DNA of 38,235 nt from Spirochaetota bacterium (GTDB lineage: Bacteria > Spirochaetota > Spirochaetia > B11-G9). Below are positions 1-8,283 of this stretch, piece by piece. A program made the position numbers and the translations under genes. Location: NCBI GenBank assembly GCA_003641695.1, contig QNBL01000001.1, positions 1 through 38,235 of the forward strand, given 5' to 3'. The notes under the pieces are model-generated. The model had not been told where the DNA came from and did no database searches. It worked only from the letters and a program-made list of their open reading frames with translations. Numbering within the stretch: position 1 is the first letter of the stretch; the number at the start of each line of letters is the position of its first letter.

Positions 1-1
1 A

Positions 2-598
2 GATTTTATCTCATATGATGCTGTTCGTGATAATGCTCTCGAATTAGCCTACACAATACATAATGACGGGTTTATTCCTGATGTTATATACGTTTCGCTA
101 CGAGGTGGGGCTTATATCGGAAACGTGATGAGTGAATATTTCAAGATTGTAAAGAAAACTGGGCGGCCTGTCTTTTATGCAGCAGTTGTAGCAAGGTCTT
201 ATACTGATATTAGGGAACATTCCAGTGTTATGATCGATGGATGGACGTATAAACCCGAATATTTAAGAAACGGTGATAAAATTCTTTTGGTTGATGATAT
301 ATATGATTCCGGTAAAACAATAAACTATCTTGGTGAGGTAATAATAAATCACGGGATTCCAAGAAGTGATCTTAAAATTGCAGTTCATGATTATAAAGAT
401 TTAACATACCTTGAAAAAAAACTCCCCCTTCTCCCTGACTACAGCTGCAGAACTCACGTAATAAATTCTCCCGAGGAAGATATCTGGATTCATTATATGA
501 GCCATGAATTTCTCGGTCTGACCAAAGAAGAGCTGGAGAAATATTATTACAAAAATAACCCGGATTTGAAGAAAATATTTAACGAAAAAATATTGTAA
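2..598 (+). CDS. Phosphoribosyltransferase-family protein, 5' truncated by window edge
   Basis: The reading frame is open from base 2, so the gene begins upstream of the window and 198 residues are visible; the ATG at 125 is internal. The hallmark is the type I PRTase PRPP-binding loop ILLVDDIYDSGKT: two acidic residues followed by a glycine/threonine turn. An upstream segment VIYVSLRGGAYIG fits the first strand and pyrophosphate-binding loop of purine PRTases. The family transfers ribose-5-phosphate from PRPP to a base, or acts as a regulator. By general look this resembles hypoxanthine/xanthine-guanine PRTase-like proteins, but I cannot assign the substrate. It is cytosolic, with no signal sequence in the visible part. 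Its stop codon lies 1 bp before the next ATG, so the downstream surface-protein gene is probably translated from the same mRNA. Confidence 0.8.
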   Translation, partial: DFISYDAVRDNALELAYTIHNDGFIPDVIYVSLRGGAYIGNVMSEYFKIVKKTGRPVFYAAVVARSYTDIREHSSVMIDGWTYKPEYLRNGDKILLVDDIYDSGKTINYLGEVIINHGIPRSDLKIAVHDYKDLTYLEKKLPLLPDYSCRTHVINSPEEDIWIHYMSHEFLGLTKEELEKYYYKNNPDLKKIFNEKIL

Positions 599-599
599 A

Positions 600-3500
600 A
601 TGCCTTTAAAACGTTTTATCTATTTACTAATTCTTTTTATTTCAGTACCTAAAGCCTATCCTTCGGATAGTGCGGTAATTTATACCAATTATCCCGAAGG
701 AAGATATTTCGGGAATATATATCTTGATTTTAAATCCAGCTCCGCCGGACTGCTTAAGTATCATTTTGCCGGAGATAAGAGTGCTCCGGAAGTTATTTAT
801 TCTGAACCAATCTTGCTCTCTTCCTTGCCCGGAGAGAGAAAGACATATACAATCGAAGCTTTCCTTTATAAAAATGCAAAGCTTCTGGACTCCATCACCG
901 TTACCTATACAATAGATAAAACTGTTGTCCCCCCTCCTGTTCCGGCACCTGATTCAGGTGTATACAGTACTGATGTCAGTATAAATTTTAATGAGAGCGG
1001 AGTATCCGTTTTTTATTCTTTAACCGGAGAAACCAACGGTACGTTTAAAAAGTGGAATGGAAAAGAAATTATTTTAAAGCAGACCGGGGAGCAGCAGGAT
1101 TATAACCTTGCCGTTTTTTCCCAGGATTCCTATGGGCGGAGGAGTACGGTCGTTTCACGCAATTATGTTATCCTGCCTGTCGTAGAAAAAACAAGTTCAA
1201 TAAAAGTATACAGCCCGGTAGAAGGATCTTTCATGAACAGCCAGCTGCTGTACCTGGATACAAACGGTTTTAAGTGGATTCGTTATTCAATAGGTAATAA
1301 TGATCCTGCAAAATTTGGAACTACCTATCGTGGTCCTATTCTCTTCAAGGCAAAAGGGGTATATACCCTTAATATCGCAGGACTTCCTGAAGGCAGTACC
1401 AGTCCAATAAAAAAAACCATCACATTTACCATTAAAGATTCCCATTACGATATGCTTTTACCAGAAAGCGGTGTCTACTATGACCCCCTGAAGATTACTT
1501 CCCCGGGTACTGATTTCAAATTTACCCTTAGCGATAAGACTGACAGACCTGCTTTACTCTCTTTTAATAATTCTGAGCTGTTTTTAAACCCTGTAACGGG
1601 AACTAAAATCTGTATTCCTTTACGCATATTCCCGAAAACTGTTTCAGGTAATGATGAGTACAGGTTTTTTTATATCTTTGACCGGGAAAAACCGGGATCT
1701 CCTGTTATTACCTTTACCAACGGAAAAGATAAAAAAAATATAAAAATAAGAATATTCAGAAAGAGTTCACACCCCGTATATTATACTCTTGACGGTTCAT
1801 CTCCTGATAAATATTCATCTCTTTACAGGAATCCTTTTTATGCTCCTATACCGAAAAATGTTACTTCGGGATCAATAATGGTAAAGGCTGTATGTATTGC
1901 TGAAAACAATTCTGAAAGCAGTGTTGTTTCGAAGCTTGTTACTTTTGACTTTGAACCGCCTGATGCACCGGAATTGGAATTGAAAAAGATAAGCAGTACA
2001 AGATACCGTATAGTGACAAAGAATGCCGAGAATAATACGCTGTATTACCTTACGAACTACTCGGGTAATGACCCCGGTAATCCAGATATCCGTTCTTTTC
2101 TTGGAAAGAAGGATATGCTCCTTTCTTTTCCTAATGGAATAAAGGGCACTTTTATCCTGAATGCTGTTCTGGTGGATTCATCAGGTAATATTTCCGATTT
2201 ATCCAGTTTAAAGTTTAACTATAACACCTATCCACCACAGCAGCCTGTTTTTGAAATTAAAGATAAAGAGATCTCTTTGACCGGGGCACCAACGATATAC
2301 TATGCTTTCGACAAGAAGGGAAGTTACCAGTTGTACACTGCAAAAATCCCAGAAACTGTATATTCCGGATATGACTATATTTATGCATATTCTCAAAACA
2401 GAGAAGGTCATATCAGTGATACTGTCGGTTTCAGAATTCCTAAAACGAGTTTGTCTGCAGGCTTCCGTATCAAAGGGCTTTCTGACCATGGGCTGTATAA
2501 TTCTGATGTAACCTTGAGAAGCTTTCCAAATCTGGATACTGTTCTCTATTATTCGCTTTCTGTTGACGGGGTTAACGGGAGCAGAAAATTACTACCGGGA
2601 ACGATAACTTTCAGCTGTCCTGACGGTTTGAGAAAAGAATATATATTAAAAATTTATGCAGAAAACCTATATGGTAAAGATGAAAAGAATACTTCTGTAT
2701 TTAATTTTGTTATAGATAAAGAGAATCCACAGGAACCTCTCTTTGAGAATATTGAAAACGGAAAGCTATACAACAATGCTGTAACGGTGAAAGCTTCAAG
2801 GCGTGATGTTTCTGATGTTTGGATTATTCTGGTTGAAGGGAATGAACCGTCAGCTCCTGAAGATATAGACAGTTTCTTTCAAAAGGGCATCCTGCTGAAT
2901 GAAGGATATGTTATCAAAGGGAGAGAAAACAGTGATATTAGGTACACGCTGTATGCGGCATCTGTTGACGCTGCAGGTAATTCTACTATCAGCACACAAC
3001 CTCTTTCATTCAGAATAGACCGGAAACCGCCTGCCGCACCACGAATCTCGGGTTTCCCAGAAAACAGACATACCAATACCGATGTTGTTTTTTCCATGTT
3101 TGCAGAAGCTGATTCAAAGATTTATTACCGTATTGATGAAGACGGCAGCCCCCTGGAAGATGGTACCGTATTTTCCTACACAGCTCCCGTTTCCCTTAAG
3201 GGAGCAGCCAATGGGAAAACAGACTATACTGTACATGCCTGGACCGTTGATGCTGCCGGGAATAAAAGTTCCCGCATTTCAGTAGCATCGGTCGAAATTT
3301 CCAAAGAAAAACCCCGAACCATAGAGCCGGTTATTATTCCGGGGAGTGATTATTCATCAATACTGTATTTTCCAGTTTCAGAAGGCAATAAAGTTTTTTA
3401 CAGATTGGGAAAGGGTTCTTTTAAGCAATATACGGATCCTTTTAATATAAACGTACGTAATTCACTGTCAACCACACTGTTCTATTATACTCAGGACATC

Positions 3501-5450
3501 TATTCCAATAGCAGTATTGTTAAAAATAAGTCCATTACTCTTGAGAATAGAAAACACGGCCTCATTACTGGCGTAACGAACAACGGAATATACAATCATA
3601 AAGTAAGTATCAAAAAAAGATTTCAGAATTCAAACCTTTACTATGAAATCGGGTTTAATAGTGAAAAACCCCCGTCTGTTTCTATTATCTCTCCTCAATT
3701 TGATTCAAAGCTTGATCTGGATGTCGAAGAAGGGCAGGTAACATCTGTGACAGTTCGTGTGCGTGAATTTGATAAAGAAACGTTAACCCCCCTTTCAAAA
3801 GAAGAACGCTACTTTTTTACCATTGATAAAGAAAAACCGGCTATTCCGGTTATCAGCGGAATAGCAGATAAAGATTTTTATCAGGATAACCGTGAAATAA
3901 AAATAAAATCTGATAATGGTTCAGTTTTTTATGAACTGTTCAGGAATAACCAGTCGGTAACCGGAGGTTTTAAAAAGTATACCGGAAGTATTTATACAGA
4001 GGTAAAGAATGGGGAATTTGCAGAATTCAGACTGTCATCCTACACGAAGGATGCTGCAGGAAATACCAGCTCAGTCCATTCTCTAAATTTCTCAATCGAC
4101 AAAGCGATTGTTTACCTTTCCACCCATGGTAAAGACAGTTATGACGGCACCAGAACGCGGCCGTTGAAAACTCTGAATGAAGCATTACTCCTTGCAGACA
4201 AAAAAAACCGAAATACAATCTATGTAACAGAGGGTGAGTATCTGATCAACGATACGATTACTCTTAACAATGATATATCCATAATAGGCGGTTTCAACCT
4301 GGAATCATGGGGAAAAAGTTCTTCCAGAACTGTTTTCTCAGCAGGCAGCAGCCATAACCCCGCAGAACCTCTGTTTATTCTTAAAGAAGGTAAGGCCTCC
4401 ATTATTAACAGTACCATTACCAATCTTGATCTCAATTCTTCCGTTATTAATCAATCAGGGGGAAACCTCTTATTGAGAAAGTGTGAGTTCATATTTGCAA
4501 ATGGACGGGGAATGAACCTGTTTAGAGCTGTTTCAGGAATTATTGAAATGAAGGATTCCTCAGTTACTATTGGTTCTGCAAACAATTCAACAATCTTTTC
4601 TGTAAGTAATTCCGTATTTAAAATGGAAAACGTCCGGTTGAATGTAACCGGTGCTGTTTCCAGATTACGGCTATTTGATTTTACTGACAAGGTTACTTCG
4701 ATCATGACTAATATACATATCGGCGGCGGTATTTCTCAAATGGCAGAGTTGTACAGGTTGAAAAACAGCAGTCTTGAGTTAAACAACAGCACGATATTAT
4801 CAGGGAAAAGTACTATTTCATCTCTCCTATTTTACCTGGAAAACTCGGATCTGACCATTAAAAACTCAAACATTGAAAGTGGAAAGGATTCTGGTATTGT
4901 TTCATTTATCGATGCAAAAGAATCCAGTCTTGATTTTTATTCTACGAGTATTAAAGGGTATGCGGGAAAGGGGATTTCTGTTTTTAATCTCGACAGCAGC
5001 AGTTTTACCGCAGATCGCCTTGCTATTACCACTGAAAAAACAAAGGATTTCATGTTTATCTTCAGAGGCAATGATTCCTTTTTAAGATATACTCAGGGTT
5101 CGGTAACTATTCAGGACAGCTTTGATACATCCTTTGTTACTCTACGTGGATCCGATTTTTCCATAACAGGAAGTACTGTCAGCGTTTCAGGGTCCACGTA
5201 CGGTAATACGCTTATGAACTTTAAAGGAATGAGAACTATTAAAATTTTCGACAGTGTTTTCAAAACTGACGGAGGCGCCGCCACTACAGCTTGTGTTATA
5301 ACAGGAAACAACAGGGTGGTTATACAGAAAAACAGCATTTACGGCTGGCAGGAACTTGTTATTTACAACGGTCTTGGAATAAAAAACAGCGAAGAGCTGA
5401 ACACCTTCTCAGGGTTCTCCTCTTCGCCATTTGGAAATATAAGTAACTAA
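600..5450 (+). CDS. Large exported repeat protein with chitobiase-like/Ig-like repeats and C-terminal beta-helix
   Basis: The protein has 1616 residues and an N-terminal signal peptide (about residues 1-22, hydrophobic YLLILFISVPKAY). The body, about residues 25-1165, is a series of beta-sandwich-like repeats. Each ends in a variant of 'F-x-IDKxxPxxPxI' followed by 'SGVYxxDVxI' and 'VFYSL/IYYRI', as in the chitobiase/hexosaminidase C-terminal and Ig-like families. From about residue 1168 the protein changes to a parallel beta-helix style: VYLSTHGKDSYDGTRTRP opens a DUF1565/pectin-lyase-like region, followed by many N/S-rich turns such as 'ITNLDLNSS' and 'LELNNSTIL'. The start has no Shine-Dalgarno and lies 1 bp after the upstream stop, which suggests reinitiation. 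It is probably on the cell surface or in the periplasm. Ligand and function are unknown, and no catalytic motif was recognised. It converges on the next gene with a 3 bp gap. Confidence 0.8.
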   Translation: MPLKRFIYLLILFISVPKAYPSDSAVIYTNYPEGRYFGNIYLDFKSSSAGLLKYHFAGDKSAPEVIYSEPILLSSLPGERKTYTIEAFLYKNAKLLDSITVTYTIDKTVVPPPVPAPDSGVYSTDVSINFNESGVSVFYSLTGETNGTFKKWNGKEIILKQTGEQQDYNLAVFSQDSYGRRSTVVSRNYVILPVVEKTSSIKVYSPVEGSFMNSQLLYLDTNGFKWIRYSIGNNDPAKFGTTYRGPILFKAKGVYTLNIAGLPEGSTSPIKKTITFTIKDSHYDMLLPESGVYYDPLKITSPGTDFKFTLSDKTDRPALLSFNNSELFLNPVTGTKICIPLRIFPKTVSGNDEYRFFYIFDREKPGSPVITFTNGKDKKNIKIRIFRKSSHPVYYTLDGSSPDKYSSLYRNPFYAPIPKNVTSGSIMVKAVCIAENNSESSVVSKLVTFDFEPPDAPELELKKISSTRYRIVTKNAENNTLYYLTNYSGNDPGNPDIRSFLGKKDMLLSFPNGIKGTFILNAVLVDSSGNISDLSSLKFNYNTYPPQQPVFEIKDKEISLTGAPTIYYAFDKKGSYQLYTAKIPETVYSGYDYIYAYSQNREGHISDTVGFRIPKTSLSAGFRIKGLSDHGLYNSDVTLRSFPNLDTVLYYSLSVDGVNGSRKLLPGTITFSCPDGLRKEYILKIYAENLYGKDEKNTSVFNFVIDKENPQEPLFENIENGKLYNNAVTVKASRRDVSDVWIILVEGNEPSAPEDIDSFFQKGILLNEGYVIKGRENSDIRYTLYAASVDAAGNSTISTQPLSFRIDRKPPAAPRISGFPENRHTNTDVVFSMFAEADSKIYYRIDEDGSPLEDGTVFSYTAPVSLKGAANGKTDYTVHAWTVDAAGNKSSRISVASVEISKEKPRTIEPVIIPGSDYSSILYFPVSEGNKVFYRLGKGSFKQYTDPFNINVRNSLSTTLFYYTQDIYSNSSIVKNKSITLENRKHGLITGVTNNGIYNHKVSIKKRFQNSNLYYEIGFNSEKPPSVSIISPQFDSKLDLDVEEGQVTSVTVRVREFDKETLTPLSKEERYFFTIDKEKPAIPVISGIADKDFYQDNREIKIKSDNGSVFYELFRNNQSVTGGFKKYTGSIYTEVKNGEFAEFRLSSYTKDAAGNTSSVHSLNFSIDKAIVYLSTHGKDSYDGTRTRPLKTLNEALLLADKKNRNTIYVTEGEYLINDTITLNNDISIIGGFNLESWGKSSSRTVFSAGSSHNPAEPLFILKEGKASIINSTITNLDLNSSVINQSGGNLLLRKCEFIFANGRGMNLFRAVSGIIEMKDSSVTIGSANNSTIFSVSNSVFKMENVRLNVTGAVSRLRLFDFTDKVTSIMTNIHIGGGISQMAELYRLKNSSLELNNSTILSGKSTISSLLFYLENSDLTIKNSNIESGKDSGIVSFIDAKESSLDFYSTSIKGYAGKGISVFNLDSSSFTADRLAITTEKTKDFMFIFRGNDSFLRYTQGSVTIQDSFDTSFVTLRGSDFSITGSTVSVSGSTYGNTLMNFKGMRTIKIFDSVFKTDGGAATTACVITGNNRVVIQKNSIYGWQELVIYNGLGIKNSEELNTFSGFSSSPFGNISN

Positions 5451-5453
5451 GAA

Positions 5454-6560
5454 CTATTCTTTATCCAGGGCAGGCCCTCCGCTGTATTCAGAAAGCCATA
5501 ACCCGTTGTCTGACCCGATATAAATCTTGTCAGTTTCGGTATAAAGAGAAAAGACAGCTTCCTGGCTCAGCTCGTAGGTCTCAAAGTTTTCTGCCGTAAC
5601 GGTAGGAAGTTCAGGCGAAGTCCCGGTAAGATCCATTTCAAAGTAACCATTGTCAGCAGCAATAATCAGATAATCAGTACCATTATAGTCAACCACAGCC
5701 ATGTCACCAAGACATGCTGTCCCGTAGGAATCGGTAAGTGCAGTGGAATTTAATGAACCTGTCCCCCAATCTACACCTGCAGCGTCGGAACTTTTGTAAA
5801 GATACCCATCTCTTGTTGAAAGATAGAGATTCCCGTTTAACGCATCTTCGGATATTCCGCCGATAGTTTTTGCTGTATCAAATCCAGTAGTTATAACTGT
5901 CGTAACCGTACTCGAACCGTTTGTAGTATAGAGAACACTGCTTCCGGAAATGTTAGATGCGGCAAGAAAATAATTCACCCCACTGACAGCAGCACTGATA
6001 ACGGGCTGAGAAACATCTTCCGAAGTTAAGGTGTGAAAAGATCCATCAAACGAATAGAAAGAATAGGTTCCGCTGCCGGTACGCTGGTTGATGAAAAAGA
6101 TGTTATTATCATGATCCACTGTTATTAATGAAAGATTAAGAGATCCGTCAATGGCCGAAACAGCGGGAACTGTGTCCGAAAGCTTACTCCAGGAAGTACC
6201 CGAAAGGGTGTAAATTGTATCCGATAGTGCTCCTGAAGCTTCTGATTCATAGACCGCATATATAGCGCTGCCAATCCTTCCAAGTGATACAGCCCGCATC
6301 CCCGCCGAAGGAGGATCAATTTTGTTCCAGGCTGTCCCATCATTTTTATAAACTGCAGCCCCGGCACGTACATAAAGAGAGCTGCCGGCAGAAACAACCT
6401 TATAAACAGGTTTGTCACTAACTAATGATTCGGAAATCTTTTTCTCGTTGTAGATTGTATAGAATATTCCCGGTCCGTTTACATTGCAGGCAGTAAATAG
6501 GGAAGAAACGAACAGTAAGGCTAAAATGACCAGGTAAGAAAAAATATTTTCAATTTTCAT
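5454..6560 (-). CDS. Putative lipoprotein, Ser/Thr/Gly-rich, possibly beta-propeller
   Basis: The protein has 368 residues and begins with a lipoprotein signal peptide: MKIE, a hydrophobic stretch, then the lipobox-like FTAC with Cys25 as the predicted lipidation site. The mature part is rich in G, S, T and Y. It contains repeated short strands such as 'SLYVRAGAAVYKNDG', 'NLYLSTRDGYLYKSSDAAG' and 'KIYIGSDNGLWLSE', which look like blades of a beta-propeller reading 'instrument-like' repeats. The start ATG is preceded by AAGAGG, which overlaps the stop codon of the upstream gene (6575-7177). The two genes are therefore one transcription unit, with the outer-membrane barrel candidate first. No enzyme motif was seen and the function is unknown. 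Confidence 0.75.
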   Translation of the reverse strand: MKIENIFSYLVILALLFVSSLFTACNVNGPGIFYTIYNEKKISESLVSDKPVYKVVSAGSSLYVRAGAAVYKNDGTAWNKIDPPSAGMRAVSLGRIGSAIYAVYESEASGALSDTIYTLSGTSWSKLSDTVPAVSAIDGSLNLSLITVDHDNNIFFINQRTGSGTYSFYSFDGSFHTLTSEDVSQPVISAAVSGVNYFLAASNISGSSVLYTTNGSSTVTTVITTGFDTAKTIGGISEDALNGNLYLSTRDGYLYKSSDAAGVDWGTGSLNSTALTDSYGTACLGDMAVVDYNGTDYLIIAADNGYFEMDLTGTSPELPTVTAENFETYELSQEAVFSLYTETDKIYIGSDNGLWLSEYSGGPALDKE

Positions 6561-6574
6561 TGTTGTTATACCTC

Positions 6575-7177
6575 TTAAAAATGATACCGTGCTGAAAAAC
6601 CTATATCCATGAAGTTACCGAAAGATGTATTGTCTGACTTATCTCCAAAATACACTTCAGGAACAATCCAGTATTGTGCTGTTAATCCGAAACCCCATCT
6701 CAGGTTCATATTCCAGTAAACTGAAGCACCCGGTTTCAGTATTGTTCCGAAGTAAACCTGGTTTGCAACCTTGTTTACGGCAAGTCCGGTACCGAAAAAA
6801 ACCGGGATTTCAAATGATCCCACCGGGAATACGTAAGCAATTTTTCCGGTTAAAGGGATAAGAACATGGGTATTCATATTCGGAGTAAAAGAAAATGTTC
6901 CGGCAAGTTCAATTCCCAACGAAATACGGTCGGAAATAAACATTGACCATTCAAGACTTCCTGTTCCTCCCAGGCTTAGATGATCCTTTGTCGACTCTAC
7001 AGAAGGGCTGAGTGCGGGAAAATAGAAGAAAAGGGGAATAAACAATCCCCCGTTCATGGTAAAAGTCTGACTTCCCTTGCTGTAGGGCGAAACATATTCA
7101 CCGCTGCTGTCAATTTGAGCAAAAACAGGCAGGGAGAGTATTGTCAGAAGAAGCAGTAAAAACAATATTTTCTTCAA
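6575..7177 (-). CDS. Small outer-membrane beta-barrel-like protein (TTG start)
   Basis: The protein has 200 residues with a clear Sec signal peptide (KKILFLLLLLTILSLPVFAQ). The remainder alternates aromatic/hydrophobic and polar residues in strands (for example 'WGFGLTAQYWIVPEVYFG') and ends in FSARYHF. A C-terminal phenylalanine with alternating aromatics is the usual signature of an outer-membrane barrel. The start codon is TTG at 7177: an AGAGG site lies 7 nt upstream, and the nearest upstream ATG is out of frame and runs into a stop. A sigma70-like promoter lies just upstream. Co-transcribed with the lipoprotein gene downstream (14 bp gap). The fold call is inferred from sequence pattern only. 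Confidence 0.7.
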   Translation of the reverse strand: MKKILFLLLLLTILSLPVFAQIDSSGEYVSPYSKGSQTFTMNGGLFIPLFFYFPALSPSVESTKDHLSLGGTGSLEWSMFISDRISLGIELAGTFSFTPNMNTHVLIPLTGKIAYVFPVGSFEIPVFFGTGLAVNKVANQVYFGTILKPGASVYWNMNLRWGFGLTAQYWIVPEVYFGDKSDNTSFGNFMDIGFSARYHF

Positions 7178-7209
7178 GATAGTACCTCTTTGTTCATGTA
7201 ACTTTTACT

Positions 7210-7238
7210 ATAGTATCATTCAGGTTTCTTTTTTTCAA
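7210..7238 (-). promoter_or_regulatory. Candidate sigma70 promoter for the barrel/lipoprotein operon
   Basis: Reading the minus strand, TTGAAA (-35) lies at 7238-7233 and TACTAT (-10) at 7215-7210, with a 17 bp spacer. The expected transcript start is about 25 nt before the TTG codon, leaving room for the AGAGG ribosome site. Confidence 0.45.
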
Positions 7239-7267
7239 TGTATATGAAAAGATTTAATAAATAGAGC

Positions 7268-7297
7268 GTGACATAAAACTGAAAATTTATATATAAT
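7268..7297 (+). promoter_or_regulatory. Sigma70-like promoter for folD
   Basis: GTGACA at 7268-7273 (5 of 6 matches to TTGACA), an 18 bp spacer, and a perfect TATAAT at 7292-7297. AGGAGGA at 7311-7317 follows and is spaced 7 nt from the folD ATG. Confidence 0.6.
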
Positions 7298-7324
7298 ACA
7301 CCATATATTTAGGAGGAATACTGC

Positions 7325-8212
7325 ATGTCTGCTAAAATTATTGACGGAAAATTGATCTCAACAGAAATAAGGGATGAACTGAAGCAGGAAGTTGAGAACC
7401 TTAAAAAAGAAGGGATAACACCGGGCCTGGGTGTAATCCTGGTTGGTGAAGATCCTGCCAGTAAATCATACGTTACTGCAAAAGAAAGAGCTTGTGACAG
7501 TCTCGGTATATACTCGGATAACCGTCACATTCCAAATGAAACATCTGAAGAAGAGCTGCTTTCCATAATAGATGCCATGAATAACGACCCAAAGATTGAC
7601 GGAATACTCGTTCAGCTCCCGCTGCCAAAGCATATTGATCCGGATAAAGTGATCATGCGCATCTCTCCCGAAAAGGATGTGGACGGGTTTCATCCCCAGA
7701 GTATCGGCAAAATGATCATGGGAAAGGATACATTCCTCCCCTGCACCCCCCACGGGGTTGTTAAACTTCTTAACTATGCTGGTATACAGATTGAGGGATC
7801 GCATGTTGTTGTTGTCGGAAGGAGTAATATTGTCGGGAAACCGGTGGCAAATCTGCTTCTTGACAAATCAAAGAATGGAAATGCAACAGTTACCGTTTGT
7901 CATTCCCGTACTAAAAACATCAAGGACATGACTCTTCAGGCTGATATTCTTATAGCTGCAATCGGGAAAGCCCAGTTTATTACAGCAGATATGGTAAAAG
8001 ATGGTGCTGTAATTATCGATGTAGGGGTAAACAGGGTAGAAGACAGTACAAAAAAGAAAGGTTTCAGACTTGTCGGCGATGTTGATTTTGAACCTGTAAA
8101 GGAAAAAGCTTCTGCAATAACTCCGGTACCCGGCGGAGTCGGTCCAATGACAATAACAATGCTGATGTACAATACTGTTCAGTCAGCAAAACAGAGAAAA
8201 GAAAAAAAATAA
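7325..8212 (+). CDS. folD: Bifunctional methylenetetrahydrofolate dehydrogenase/cyclohydrolase
   Basis: 295 residues, normal for FolD. The enzyme interconverts 5,10-methylene-THF, 5,10-methenyl-THF and 10-formyl-THF in the cytosol, supplying one-carbon units for purine and formyl-Met synthesis. Seen motifs: the catalytic-domain segment GEDPASKSYVTAKERA with the Tyr49-x3-Lys53 pair, DGILVQLPLPKHI, the folate-site PEKDVDGFHP, the NADP-binding loop GRSNIVGKPVANLL, and the C-terminal family signature PVPGGVGPMT. The strong ribosome site and promoter directly upstream fix the ATG at 7325. It heads the plus-strand group that continues with the LCP protein, miaB and the SPOR protein. The next gene begins 71 bp later and may have its own promoter. 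Confidence 0.96.
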   Translation: MSAKIIDGKLISTEIRDELKQEVENLKKEGITPGLGVILVGEDPASKSYVTAKERACDSLGIYSDNRHIPNETSEEELLSIIDAMNNDPKIDGILVQLPLPKHIDPDKVIMRISPEKDVDGFHPQSIGKMIMGKDTFLPCTPHGVVKLLNYAGIQIEGSHVVVVGRSNIVGKPVANLLLDKSKNGNATVTVCHSRTKNIKDMTLQADILIAAIGKAQFITADMVKDGAVIIDVGVNRVEDSTKKKGFRLVGDVDFEPVKEKASAITPVPGGVGPMTITMLMYNTVQSAKQRKEKK

Positions 8213-8253
8213 ATACGTTGCAGTCTTGATAAAGAAAGGTATATAGTATTATT

Positions 8254-8279
8254 CTCACTCGAAGATCAATTTGAGTGAG
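8254..8279 (+). promoter_or_regulatory. Inverted repeat directly before the LCP gene, covering its ribosome site
   Basis: CTCACTCGAA and TTTGAGTGAG form a 10 bp stem (one G-U pair in RNA) around a 6 nt loop. The right arm contains the only Shine-Dalgarno-like sequence (GTGAGG) before the ATG at 8284. It is not followed by a T tract, so it is not a typical terminator. It could be an RNA hairpin that limits translation or a repressor operator; a weak promoter (TTGATA 8226-8231, TATTAT 8247-8252, 15 bp spacer) would place the transcript start inside it. Confidence 0.45.
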
Positions 8280-8283
8280 GATA

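Noticed and set aside
2208..5338. Minus-strand and out-of-frame reading frames within the 1616-residue gene
   Set aside because: Short, without ribosome sites or recognisable domains, and explained as shadows of the main frame.
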